Below the pieces are notes generated by a model. The model was not told where the DNA came from. It saw nothing but the letters and a program-made list of their open reading frames with translations, and did not search any database. Source: Elysia marginata (Eukaryota; Mollusca; Gastropoda; Plakobranchidae). Taken from it: 21,536 bases of DNA. Position numbers and translations under genes: made by a program. Positions 9,967 through 18,977 of this stretch are shown in pieces. The stretch lies in NCBI GenBank assembly GCA_019649035.1, contig BMAT01007931.1:217208-238743 (forward strand), read 5' to 3'. How positions within the stretch are numbered: the first letter of the stretch is position 1; each line of letters opens with the position of its first letter.

Positions 9967-10466
9967 TTATAATGCATTTTCAAAAAGCTGTTGTCGTTGT
10001 ATTTTTGTCTCAGAAAATTGGCAGCTACACCTACAATAGGACCATAGGTGAGAAAGTGATATCTTTAAAAGAAAAAGAAAATAAAATCTCAAAATGTTTA
10101 AAAAAATGGATAGAACTCGTTTTGCAGTCAAACCCTTCAGTTGTATCTTTGCTGAGAGCGTCGTTTATTTCTGTCTATTCTTTGGCCTGGTAGTTGTCTG
10201 GTGAGCCTACCTTTTGAAATGTACACACACTAAAGGCCAGTCCTGAAACAGTACCCCAAAGATTTGTTACATTCACTCGACTCATGATGGAGCTCCAGGT
10301 CTACTTTAAGGCAGTCTAGGTAGTACCACATCGCATTTTCATCACTACGTTGTGCAATATGGTATCTGCAAGATATTTCTGGCGTACATTCTTTTCACAT
10401 CACAAAAAAGGAATCATTGAGATAATCGCGTTTTTTTTTCTTTCCGTGCGGGTTTTTATTTGAGGC
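9967..10466. other. Unassigned sequence between the LINE fragment and a SINE
   Basis: No confident feature. On the minus strand a frame running leftwards from 10478 stays nearly open for about 80 codons (one stop after DYLNDSFFVM, then a Cys- and Tyr-containing stretch to about 10230). I recognise no family. It could be older LINE-derived or pseudogene sequence. Confidence 0.35.
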
Positions 10467-10478
10467 CATTTCGGGTGT
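10467..10478. repeat. SINE target-site duplication, left copy
   Basis: CATTTCGGGTGT is identical to 10785-10796. The two copies flank the SINE exactly, which defines the insertion boundaries and indicates target-primed insertion. Confidence 0.93.
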
Positions 10479-10784
10479 TGGTTGGTTGGTTGTTTGAATT
10501 TTTAACGAGCCAGTCAACTTTGAAGTTATATCAAAAACGGCGCTTTGGACAATTGAAAGCGTGCTGCCACACTGTGATGTAAGGAGCGCTTGCGTATACC
10601 ACATCCAGTCACATTATCCTAACACCGGGCCGACCAGACTCAACACTAAATCCATAATGCAAAACGCTAGGCGTATCAGCTGCTAATGCCAATTTTAAAG
10701 CCCTTGGTTTGACTCGGCCGCGGATCGAACCACGCACCTCCCAATCTCTGAGCGAGAGTCATACCGCTAGGCCACAGAGTCGGT
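10479..10784 (-). mobile_element. tRNA-derived SINE, full copy with perfect TSD (family 1)
   Basis: On the minus strand it starts CCGACTCTGTGGCCTAGCGG (A box TGGCCTAGCGG) and has a B box GGTTCGATCCG. The outer pairs GACTCTG and CCGAGTC can form a near-complete acceptor stem. The body of about 230 bp is collinear with 8403-8700 and ends in a CCAA repeat tail at 10479-10490. The 12-bp direct repeats on either side are identical. The perfect duplication and better-preserved acceptor stem suggest this copy is younger than the other two. Confidence 0.95.
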
Positions 10785-10796
10785 CATTTCGGGTGT
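10785..10796. repeat. SINE target-site duplication, right copy
   Basis: CATTTCGGGTGT, identical to 10467-10478. Removing the SINE and one copy would restore the sequence of the empty site. Confidence 0.93.
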
Positions 10797-10884
10797 AATT
10801 TGCGCTATCCTTTAGCAGGTTCAAGTATTCCAGGTTTTGGTCCTCCGTCACATCCACCTCGATCTGTCTGAAACTTTCTTTATT
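10797..10884 (-). mobile_element. Possible LINE reverse-transcriptase scrap
   Basis: Minus-strand translation reads IEVDVTEDQNLEYLNLLKD followed by SANYT. This resembles the segment after the RT palm in several LINE families (I.VDG..LE.V..F.YLGSLI.D...C..EI). The resemblance is loose, rests on a short stretch, and lacks the usual Gly after YL. If real, the SINE at 10479-10784 inserted into an older LINE remnant. Chance is not excluded. Confidence 0.28.
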
Positions 10885-11044
10885 CGGTTATCGTTGCATC
10901 TGTTATGGATTCATAGTTGGCCATAGTTATTGTGGTTCGTCTTGTGACAAAAATAGAACTAGGGGGTTTCCTTCTCAAGCATAATGCTCTAGTCGATCAG
11001 AGATCTAGGCGAAAGTCCTGTGTCTGAAATTTTCATTTTTTGTG

Positions 11045-11134
11045 GAAGTGGATGGCAGAGTGGTCTGTTCGTCTGGGCTCTGGTCTGGCAAAGCGGTGGA
11101 TGCCGGTGAGTGGTGCGGGTTCGAATCCTACTAT
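11045..11134 (+). mobile_element. tRNA-like SINE head (family 2, long variable arm)
   Basis: It has an A box, TGGCAGAGTGG (11053-11063), and a perfect B box, GGTTCGAATCC (11118-11128). The 65-bp spacing is typical of Leu/Ser-type tRNAs with a long variable arm. The acceptor arms pair poorly, so it is not a functional tRNA gene. A T-rich TGTCTTG-type stretch follows. The middle part (CTCTGGTCTGGCAAAGCGG, then TGGATGCCGG) matches the minus-strand head at 15571-15662. The 3' end of the element was not defined. Confidence 0.72.
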
Positions 11135-11371
11135 CTTCATGTCATGTCTTGTACTGTCTTGTTCTGTCTTTCGTCTTGTCTGTTGCTAGATCTAAGTTTG
11201 TGATCGTCTTTCTTTACTGCTTATTACCACCCCTTATGTAATAGCCATGAACTTATTTCATACTCAGTAGGTCTAAAAAATTTTTTGCACAGTAAACTAA
11301 TGAAACTCGTGTGCTCTCACTATCAGCTTAATATATTCGGATATGCCATGTATTATACTTTACTCTATGTA

Positions 11372-11546
11372 CATTGGAATTCACTTAAAGTCAACACCTT
11401 TAAGGAAAACTTTTGCTTAAAGTCAACACTGCTTCGCAGTCTCATTTTGTATCTCTTTATATCTTTGTTATGGTTAAAGTCAACCGTTGCCTATAGTCAA
11501 CACACTTTTTCGGTCCCGTGGTGTTGACTTTATCAGGATCACACTG
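11372..11546 (+). mobile_element. pogo/Tigger-like MITE, copy 1
   Basis: A 175-bp non-autonomous element flanked by TA at 11370-11371 and 11547-11548. The left end reads CATTGGAATTC...TAAAGTCAACACC; the right end read inwards is CAGTGTGATCC...TAAAGTCAACACC. The ends CAGT-type plus TA duplication are characteristic of the pogo/Tigger branch of Tc1/mariner (known of the family). Inside, the motif TAAAGTCAAC recurs near 11417 and 11472 in direct orientation, with a weaker copy near 11489. It would depend on a transposase made elsewhere. No coding sequence. Confidence 0.75.
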
Positions 11547-11735
11547 TATTAAAAATGAAGGATCGGCTCAAAATATTGTTTAAAAAAAAAGAATTGAGTA
11601 ACTTCTACTGTACCTCCTCTCCCGGCCTCCTCATTCTTTCGCATAACCTTGAGGCATTCATTAGTTTGAGTAACATTCTTAACGATCCCAATCTCTAATT
11701 AACGCGGTCTCGCTGAAAAGAATCTAGAGCAGCTA

Positions 11736-11912
11736 CGGTGGAATCCACTTAAAGTCAACACCTTTAAGGGCAACTCTTGCTTAAAGTTAACACTGTTTTG
11801 CAGTCCCATTTTGTATTTCTTTATATCTTTGTAATGGTTTAAGTCAACTCTTGCTTAAAGTCAACACATTTTTTTGGACCCGAGGTGTTAACTTTATCAG
11901 AATTCATTGCAC
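11736..11912 (+). mobile_element. pogo/Tigger-like MITE, copy 2
   Basis: Collinear with copy 1 over its full length at roughly 80-85% identity, in the same orientation and 189 bp downstream. It is flanked by TA at 11734-11735 and 11913-11914. The left end is CGGTGGAATCC and the right end read inwards is GTGCAATGAATTC, more eroded than in copy 1. The internal TAAAGTCAAC repeats are kept. Two separate insertions, or a local hop, are both possible. Confidence 0.75.
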
Positions 11913-11914
11913 TA

Positions 11915-12621
11915 GGTGCAATAGCTTAGCACTTTCAAACCATCTATCTATTGACATGAATTTTTTTTAAAACCTTTACAGATATACTACCCACGGTGCA
12001 TGAAGGAAAAAAATTTGTTCAGTTTGTTGAGTAACGTAAAAGCCATAGGTGTAAAGGGAATAATAACCCCTTCAAATTTCTATGAAATCACCAAAAAATA
12101 CAAGAACGAGAAATGTCTTCATGGTGGCTTTTACAATATTGTTCTTCTTTTTATTTCTTCTATTATTCAGATTCTTTTCAAATGTTTTGGACATACACCA
12201 AGTTCGGAACATGCAAGTGTGGCGGTAACAGACGTAATAGAATTCATTACCTAAACCAAAAAGCTATTGCTCCCATAGATCTCAAAAGTCTTGTTTACAT
12301 TTGGGCTAGGGACAATTACCTTTTGTCGTCGCTTTTATGTGTCTTTGTTTCCTCGTTTGGTGTTTTGGCTTGATTCTTCTCTCGTAATAAGTTGGAAACA
12401 CTAGTTTTTTTTCTTCTAATTTGCAAAGTTTTGTTGGGAATTTGTTTAGGAAAAAGAAATGACCTTAGTTCATAGCACCATGACTCCAAGAAACAGCCAA
12501 AGTGACCTCACTAACCCTATTCGCCTCACGCCCGTGATAATCTATAAGCAAATTTTCCCTGAAGCGATCGACATGATCAATTAAACCCAGCTTTGATGAA
12601 GAAAGTTCAAGCCACTTGTTG
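11915..12621. other. Unassigned sequence
   Basis: No repeat or gene was recognised. A plus-strand frame of 84 codons (12000-12254) and an overlapping one show no family resemblance. A pyrimidine tract with CTTTACAG just upstream (11964-11981) looks like a splice acceptor, but such matches are common by chance. Confidence 0.4.
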
Positions 12622-12694
12622 GCATTAAAAGTTAGCTTGAAGACTTCCATCTGAGTGGCGTAATACAACAGGAGAAACAAAGCAGCGTAGCATC
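12622..12694 (+). repeat. 73-bp dispersed repeat, copy 2
   Basis: Second copy of the segment at 8258-8330, ungapped, about 88% identical, same orientation. A 97-codon minus-strand frame covers it (12465-12758). However, between the copies seven of the nine changes alter the amino acid, so purifying selection on that frame is not seen. Confidence 0.8.
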
Positions 12695-14097
12695 TAGCGC
12701 TCGCTGCAGAAAGACTCCATGAACACACAAAGTGTAGCTCGGAGCGGGTTGGAAACATGTACCCACTTCAACCCCTTCCTATGCGATGGTCATACAATCA
12801 TTACACTCTAATGTTAGACCGCCTGTTGAGTTGTGGTGAAAAAAATCATTCAAAGTCAGTGAAATAGCCAAAAATAAAAAAAAATCTTCAGAACCCAAGG
12901 GGTCTGTCCCATGGAATGTCTTGTGTTGTTGAACCTTTTTCCTACTCACTGCCCGCAATACCGCGAAATTCTGGTACAAATAATTTTTAAACTAAGAGAG
13001 CGAATACGAAATCATATAGCGTCTACAATACTCTTAGCTCTTTATACAAGGACAAGGTTGAAAACTCCCCGAAAAAATAGATATTTGAATAGACGCCCTG
13101 TGTCTACAACCTTTCCACAATTGCGCTTTTCCCCCCATACTTGATTCGCCGTTGCAGGTAGACAAAAGCTAAATAAAGTAAACCCTTAAAGACTTTTAAT
13201 ACCCAAATGAAAGGGCAAAAAGAACGGTGTGGCTTAGGCGTTCAAGGCTGGTTTGTCAGCCTTTCTTAGAGATTTTGTCCGCCTTTGACAACTGAGAGTT
13301 CTGGCTGAAAGAGAACGAGAGAGGTCCGTTCGACAAGCCAGGGAGGGTAACTTCGTTTTTCCCTGTTCCACGTTATGGCAGACAGAACTGCCTGTTGAGG
13401 GCGGGCAGGGTCATTGGGCGCAAAGAGGGCAACTGCGATTGAAGTGCTTCTTGTCCATTGTTGGAGACAATGCTGAAAATAAATACGACACACAGACCAT
13501 TCATTTTGGCGCACGTACGCCCTGAAAGCTTACTTTAATTGAGCCCAGGTGTGTGTATGGAGTGCATTAAAATTCAAGCCAGTAGTTTGTGAATGCGAAC
13601 GTTTAAACAAATCGTACATAAATTACAGTTATGTTAAAATTCATGCAGTGTAGTTACTTGAGTGCTTACTTTAGAAAAAACTAAAAGTCCATCACCAGAC
13701 GCTTTGCTTCTCCTTCCATGCGACCAAGAAAGCCACCAAGAAAAAAAAAACCTGCTCTAAGTGAAACTAAATACCGTATATATACTGACATGAAGAAATT
13801 AAACGTTCCATTTTGCGAGGATGTTTAAGCCTCTTAAGGTTCTTTCTCTTTCTCCTTGAGTATCTTTCTTTTACGCTACCAGTTTACCAACTACGACAGC
13901 ATCAGAGTTAGACTCATCAAAGGATCCGTCCGGGCTATAGTTCCACAATGTCCCTCCCTGGTCTGAACATGGCTGTTGAAGGAACCAGCACGCTCATACA
14001 ATCAACAGGCGCTGCCCCATACACGCTACCACCATGATGGGCCGAAGAATACATACAATGCTAGGGGCCGAGGGTATGAGCCGTCCACAAGTGGTAA
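12695..14097. other. Unassigned sequence
   Basis: No repeat, RNA gene or protein family was recognised. Several frames of 66-82 codons occur on both strands, none with recognisable motifs. 13300-13520 is less AT-rich than its surroundings. Confidence 0.45.
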
Positions 14098-14479
14098 TTG
14101 CATACAATAGAATCAGTGGTCTGATGGGAATCGGACTTTCAGAGACAAGAAATGAAAACTTGTATTAAAAAATATTAACTTCAGACGAAAAGATCTCTTG
14201 GTTAAATACTGTGTCATGTTGAAAAGACCTTACATATAAAAGACTATTTGCGAATTGTATAAGCAACTGAAATGTTATCTCATTTTTGTTGTTGCATACA
14301 ATAGAATCAGTGGTCTGATGGGAATAGGACTTTCAGAGCCAAGAAATGAAAACATGTATAAAAAAAAACTTTAGGCGAAAAGATCTCTTGGTTAAATATT
14401 GTGTCATGTTGAAAAGACCTTACATAAAAAGACTATTTGCGAAGTGTATAAGCAACTGAAATGTTATCTCATTTTTATT
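14098..14479. repeat. 194-bp tandem duplication
   Basis: 14098-14291 and 14292-14479 are two head-to-tail copies. Both start TTGCATACAATAGAATCAGT and end near TGTTATCTCATTTTT. They differ by a few substitutions and short indels (about 90% identity by eye). The junction has no extra sequence, as expected of a local duplication. Neither copy has a recognisable gene or element. Confidence 0.95.
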
Positions 14480-14544
14480 TTGCCTTGCATAGAAAAAATT
14501 GATCCAAGACCCAAGAATGCTTAGAACTTAACCACGTCTTTTTC

Positions 14545-14793
14545 CAAAACCCCAAAGCTGATAAGATTAGATAAGATAAGATAATCTTCATTGTCCTCTA
14601 CACCCCAAAGATGATAATATAACTATAACATGAATCTGTGTTGTCCTCCACACCCCAAAGATGATAAGACAAGACAAGATGAATCTCTATTGTCCTCCAC
14701 ACCCCAAAGATCACAAAATGAGTCAAGATGAATCTTTCTTGTCCTCTACACCCCAAAGATGATAAGATAAGACAAATCTTGATTGTCCTCTAG
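14545..14793. repeat. Tandem repeat of about 49 bp, GATAAGA-rich
   Basis: The motif TTGTCCTCYACACCCCAAAG recurs at 14591, 14641, 14690 and 14739, with a partial copy at 14783 (spacings 50, 49, 49 and 44). Each is followed by GATAAGATAAGA-like runs and GAATCTT. A partial unit precedes at about 14548. GATAAGATAAG plus ATTGTCCTC combinations look like a retroposon 3' tail that has expanded into a tandem array, but no family was assigned. Confidence 0.9.
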
Positions 14794-15560
14794 TAAGGCA
14801 CCTAGCTTTGGTTTTAAGAGAAAAAGACGTACGAAAAAAGAATTCATGAAAAAAATTCAGTATTAATAAACAGTGTTCCACTTACAAAAATCAAGCATGT
14901 GTTCCAAAAAACAAAAAACAAAAAAAAAGACCAATGAATAGGCGAGTTAATGGAAACAGGTAAGAATAATCTTCGATAGCTTTTATAGTTCGGACTAGTG
15001 TTGCTTTTTAAAGGTTTTCCTGAGCGGTCAGAGAAATTTATCCAACTGTACAAAGGGAGATGTTTACCATTTACAACAAAGATGATTTGGCTTTAAATTT
15101 TACAGAAATACAATAAATTCGTGTTTAGGAACTGGCTTTTTTTTTTCTTGACATATTTTTGTTCACATTTCTTCCTTAACGAACCAAAACAAAACAGAAA
15201 ACACTTTCGATTATTGCTTTATTCATTGAAAAAGCTAAGGAGCGTGTTGATAACATGGAACGAGTTTAATTTAGGTAGAAAATGCAAGTGGGTGTTTTTC
15301 AATTCCTTATATAAAGGTTACAAAGTTAGCGCGCCAGGGTAACTTATGTTAACGGCTACTCCAAGATACTGATACGATTCTCCTACGCTTAATCTTTTCA
15401 TAAATTTCAGAAACAGGCAAAAAAGGCGTTTTTTTTTCTTTTCTGAAATCAATAATATTCTCTTAAAATTTCTCCACGTTCAAAAGGATTGAAATATTAT
15501 AAGGGTATGAAATTAGCAGTGGAGAGAAGTAGGCTTTTTAGTTGAAATGCCCGAAACGTC
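14794..15560. other. Unassigned AT-rich sequence
   Basis: Homopolymer A and T runs are frequent. The two open frames of about 70 codons show no recognisable motif. No tRNA boxes or terminal inverted repeats were seen. Confidence 0.45.
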
Positions 15561-15570
15561 TACCTTAAGT

Positions 15571-15662
15571 ATGATTCGAACCTTTGACTTATAGATGCTT
15601 CGGCACCCACCGTCTTGCCACCTAGAGAAACATAGCTTATACCATGTCGCCACTACGCTCCT
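15571..15662 (-). mobile_element. tRNA-like SINE head (family 2), degenerate
   Basis: Read on the minus strand, an A-box-like TGGCGACATGG (15652-15642) is followed 60 bp later by a B box GGTTCGAATCA (15582-15572). The intervening segment contains GGTGGCAAGACGG then TGGGTGCCG, which aligns with the head at 11045-11134 on the plus strand. The acceptor stem does not pair well, so this is a SINE or tRNA-pseudogene head. The 3' limit of the element is not defined. Confidence 0.62.
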
Positions 15663-15880
15663 TAAAAAAAGGGAGCGTCATGGCGAAGGTCCTTGTAAAA
15701 TGCAATCAACAGTTCAAAAGGATAATTCGATCTTCGCACTTTTTTACAAAAAAAAAAGCTATGCTTCTTCTATAAATGTTTATATCTTTCTTTATAAAAC
15801 ATTGAATAAGCAACAATGTCAAATTTCTGTATATGAGTATTTTGGGATACCCAGTCTTTAGATTACACTGTGAAGAGGGC
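15663..15880. other. Unassigned sequence
   Basis: Nothing recognised. Open frames on both strands overlap here without family resemblance. Confidence 0.4.
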
Positions 15881-15929
15881 ATGCGACAACACACCTCATT
15901 GACTTGTCCTGGTGTTAGTAAGTAGTAGA

Positions 15930-16080
15930 CACCTTGCGCGCGGACGACGGTAACGTGAGACGTAATAACACCCACAGGTAGCTTCAGTTTTACAGGACTG
16001 CCCTCAAGAGGACGAAGTCCAATTGGGGAGGAACTTCAGAATGGCTGATGGGCTACTGGAGCCCGTTAGCCAATGGTCTG
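15930..16080 (-). repeat. Two-module hairpin repeat, copy B (rearranged)
   Basis: Module 2 lies at about 15930-15990 on the minus strand (ACCTGTGGGTGTTATTACG, then GCGCGCAAGGTGTCT). Module 1 lies at about 16003-16080 on the plus strand (CCCTCAAGAGGACGAAG, ending in a hairpin with arms at 16042-16054 and 16060-16072). Against copy A (8754-8922), module 1 keeps its orientation while module 2 is inverted and sits on the other side. The hairpin has two G-T mismatches that would still pair as G-U in plus-strand RNA. Confidence 0.65.
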
Positions 16081-16089
16081 CGGAGTATG

Positions 16090-16774
16090 TTGGGAGGGAG
16101 CCAAAATGCAAAAATGGTTGCAAGTGTTCTTTATGTTGTCAAATACAGCTTATATTTTTTTTCCAAGTACGAGTAGTTTTAGATCAATTCAACCTTTAAA
16201 AATTGTGATAATGAAACAGCTCGTTTAAGACTTGTCAGAGACTCGTAGCTCTTTAAACTTACAATTAATTCCTTGGAGCTCCGCATCTTGTAGTTTTGAG
16301 ATCTAAAACTGGCTCACTTTAAAAATATCTTTCATTTTTGCAGGTGAAATTAGTATGACTTGGAGATTTCCCACACCCTCTAGCCCTATTAGTTGGAACA
16401 GAGTGTCAAATAAATTTTTATCTCTGGAATTTTTTGGAGAGAAAGTTTCAATTTCCGTCATGCAAATACAACATTTACAATTATTGTTTAGGATTTTAAC
16501 TAGAATATGATGTAACTTAGGCTCTTGTTTTTTTTTTCTTCAAACCAATCTTTCACCATTTTACGGGCAGTGTAGCTTCGACTTGAAAAAAGCTGCATTG
16601 CCAATGTCAGAAGGTAAAGTTTTCTAACAATTCCCTCTTTCTCTGTCTCTCTGTCTCTCCCTTTCTCGTTTTTTTTAACAAACTGTTTACGATTGCCTTT
16701 CTGTAACACTAGTATACACCGCATAACATTGGATGGAGTGGAGAGATATATTGAAAATAGAAAATACACTCTCA
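16090..16774. other. Unassigned sequence with a CT-rich run
   Basis: A CT-rich run (CTTTCTCTGTCTCTCTGTC type) lies at about 16633-16668. Nothing else was recognised. Confidence 0.45.
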
Positions 16775-17060
16775 CGCTAAGACGTCCGTCCGTTCCGATT
16801 AGATATAACAGGGACCGATGTCTTCATTATTTTGGGAACGTTTCTTTGAGCCGCCCGAGGACGCAGCGCGGGGTTTTAAGGGCAACAAATAAACAGATGG
16901 GAGCGTACGGACAGTGAAACAAGGGCAGAGCAGGTACAAGTAAACACACCTCAAGTCTCGCTCTCTACCCCCGCCGGACCATATTCAACAAGACGTCCGT
17001 GTTGCCGCCGCCTCGCGGAGCAGGCGAAGAAAAGACTCTTCTAGTTCTTGCTCGGGGTCG
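16775..17060. other. CpG-rich, GC-rich stretch
   Basis: This stretch is clearly denser in CpG than the rest of the window, for example GACGTCCGTCCGTTCCG, GCGCGGGG and GCCGCCGCCTCGCGGAG. AAGACGTCCGT occurs twice (about 16779 and 16990). In CpG-depleted animal DNA such stretches can mark promoters or exons kept unmethylated. No TATA box, initiator or coding motif was identified. It could also be a GC-rich repeat. Confidence 0.4.
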
Positions 17061-18069
17061 GCGCAAGTAAACGGAAACCGTTTTCCCCTTTTCTTTTCTC
17101 TTTTCATTTTGGAATTGTGTGAAGGAATCAGCCGCTTTAACTTAACTGGCTCTAAGTGCAGCTTTTACAGCTTTTACTAATTCTACTATGAAAGAGGAGG
17201 GGGAGGGGGGGGGGGGGGGTTCATCATCACGGAAGCACTAGGCACCTAAGCACTGGGGAATAATTGTACATGTCGCGGTTTCGTCATGCCTTGTGTTAAA
17301 ACATCAGCGCTTGCCTTGTGAGGCGTGAAAGGCATCAGGCTTGACAGGTCGTCGCGCAGAAATCAGCAGGATACATTGAAGGAATGTCGAGGGACTGAGG
17401 GGGACGAAGTTAGTGATGAGCGGATTAGACACCTGTCCTGCCATGGATGATTACATTCTTGAGTCATTTTGTGGGCTCTAAACAAGTGGGGAGCAGTTAA
17501 GAGAATTAACTTGACAATTATTGAGGGATGGAGGGGGGAGGGGGGGTTCGTTGGTAGCCATTTACATTTTAAATGACGCTGAGCTTAAAGAAGAAAAATG
17601 TCACGCGAAATGTTGCATTTATTTACTTTTATAACGTGAACTCAATTATAGAAAACAAGACAACTCTACAATGTTCGTCGATTATAAAACAAAGTTAACT
17701 GAAAAGGTACATATATGACAATTGTATGGATTTTGTTAGACTCACGATTTTTGCATTCCAAGAATGCCTTAGACATTATTGCTAGAACCAATATTCCCAA
17801 CTCAGTATCCACTTGTGCCAAAATTGCCAAACTCATTTATATCCCATAATTTCTATCACAAGTATTAAAGAACATGTTGGTTATTAGGACAATCATGCCT
17901 AATAAGGATTAAACCTATATTTTGGTTTTAAAAAAAACTGTTGTTTTGGTACTATAAATTACAAAAACTCGACCTTCTCAAAAATACAAAAATTCAGTTA
18001 GGCAATATTGTAAGCAGCATGACGATTTTGGTGCTAAAACGTGTTTGGCTAATTGCATTGACTCTTTTC
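17061..18069. other. Unassigned sequence with two G-tracts
   Basis: G-runs lie at 17195-17219 and 17531-17546; the first contains about 15 consecutive G. Both could form G-quadruplexes. No gene or mobile element was recognised in the rest. Confidence 0.45.
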
Positions 18070-18116
18070 AAAACACCGTCTGATTATACTGGCAGCTATG
18101 ATCAGACGGTGGTTTT
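18070..18116. other. Long perfect-arm hairpin
   Basis: CACCGTCTGAT (18074-18084) and its exact complement (18101-18111) enclose 16 bases. The pairing extends through the flanking A and T runs with a single-base bulge, giving about 15 base pairs. No surrounding terminal repeats or T-run typical of a polymerase III terminator were linked to it. It might be the remnant of a short foldback element. Confidence 0.7.
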
Positions 18117-18477
18117 TCCTACTGTACCACAGCTGCTCTATTTGTCTCCGAAGCTGAACTGGATACGGACCGGGCGCAGTATGTTTGCGGCCTTAGCCTA
18201 GTCTTTGTACATGACTTGATAACTTTTACGGGAAAACCAAAAATCCAAAAACAAAAATGAATACAAACACAAATAAAAAACAAAAAAAAAAAAGGAAAAT
18301 TATAGGCAACCACTGACCACTGCGAACGGAGCCTGGGCTCTGCACTGTCCGATACAAATCAGAGTCACATGCAATTTGCCTTAGGCAAACTTTGAACTGC
18401 GAAGTAATAACAGAAAGTTAAGTTATATTTTTAAAGATTCTTAAAATGGCGAAACTGTTGATCACGAGCGTCGTGAG

Positions 18478-18658
18478 GCACTCTTGAACAAGAGAGGTCC
18501 CAAAGAGACTTTGTCAAGTCGATAGAAATATATCGATATCGATACCTTCATTTCGTCAGGGAGTGGGGTTATTGAATGAAGCTGTTAAAGTAGTCGATAT
18601 CGTTATATTTCGATCGACCTGGAAAAAGTCTTTGGGGACCGCAGTTGTTTAAGAGTGC
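18478..18658. mobile_element. Foldback MITE, copy 1
   Basis: The element is about 181 bp with long imperfect terminal inverted repeats. The left end reads GCACTCTTGAACAAG...AAAGAGACTTTGTCAAG; the right end read inwards is GCACTCTTAAACAACTGCGG...AAAGACTTTTTCCAGG. Both continue into TCGAT-AGAAATATA-TCGATATCGA. The centre holds a second dyad (CTTCATTT and GAATGAAG). No target-site duplication is evident, so the superfamily is not assigned. Related to 19839-20016. Confidence 0.82.
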
Positions 18659-18952
18659 ACCGACCTGACATATGAGTGAAACTTTCTAGAAAAGAGGAAT
18701 TATCTTAACAATCGTATTCTTCCTAGAAATTATAAACTTATCATTACGAGAAAAAACAAAACAAAAAAAGGATAAAAGCAAAACGAAGGTACTTCATAAG
18801 ACAAAGACAAAGAGGGTTTCCACCACACTATCTTTAGTTGATAGCCACATAAGAAAGACATCAATGCTGGTTGTCTCAATATGCGTTCTTCGTTACTAGG
18901 TTTTCTTCACTTGTCTATAAATTGAGCTACGAGTTTTCGGGTTGTTTGTGTT
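18659..18952. other. Unassigned sequence
   Basis: Nothing recognised between the foldback MITE and the following G-tract. Confidence 0.4.
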
Positions 18953-18977
18953 GGGAGGGGGCGGGGGGGGGGGGGGG
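18953..18977. repeat. G-tract
   Basis: A 25-base run of G with one A and one C on the plus strand, capable of G-quadruplex formation. No promoter or gene is tied to it. Confidence 0.9.

Noticed and set aside
9972-10193. 73-codon frame (+)
   Set aside because: It lies opposite a region next to a LINE fragment, has no recognisable motif, and its length is expected by chance.
11045-11134. Functional Leu or Ser tRNA gene
   Set aside because: The B box is perfect but the acceptor arms do not pair and the T stem has mismatches.
11372-11912. One larger transposon with the two MITEs as its terminal repeats
   Set aside because: The two are in direct, not inverted, orientation, and each has its own inverted ends and TA flanks.
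12465-12758. 97-codon frame (-) covering the 73-bp repeat
   Set aside because: The two copies of the repeat differ mostly at amino-acid-changing positions and one has a stop, so no coding constraint is visible.
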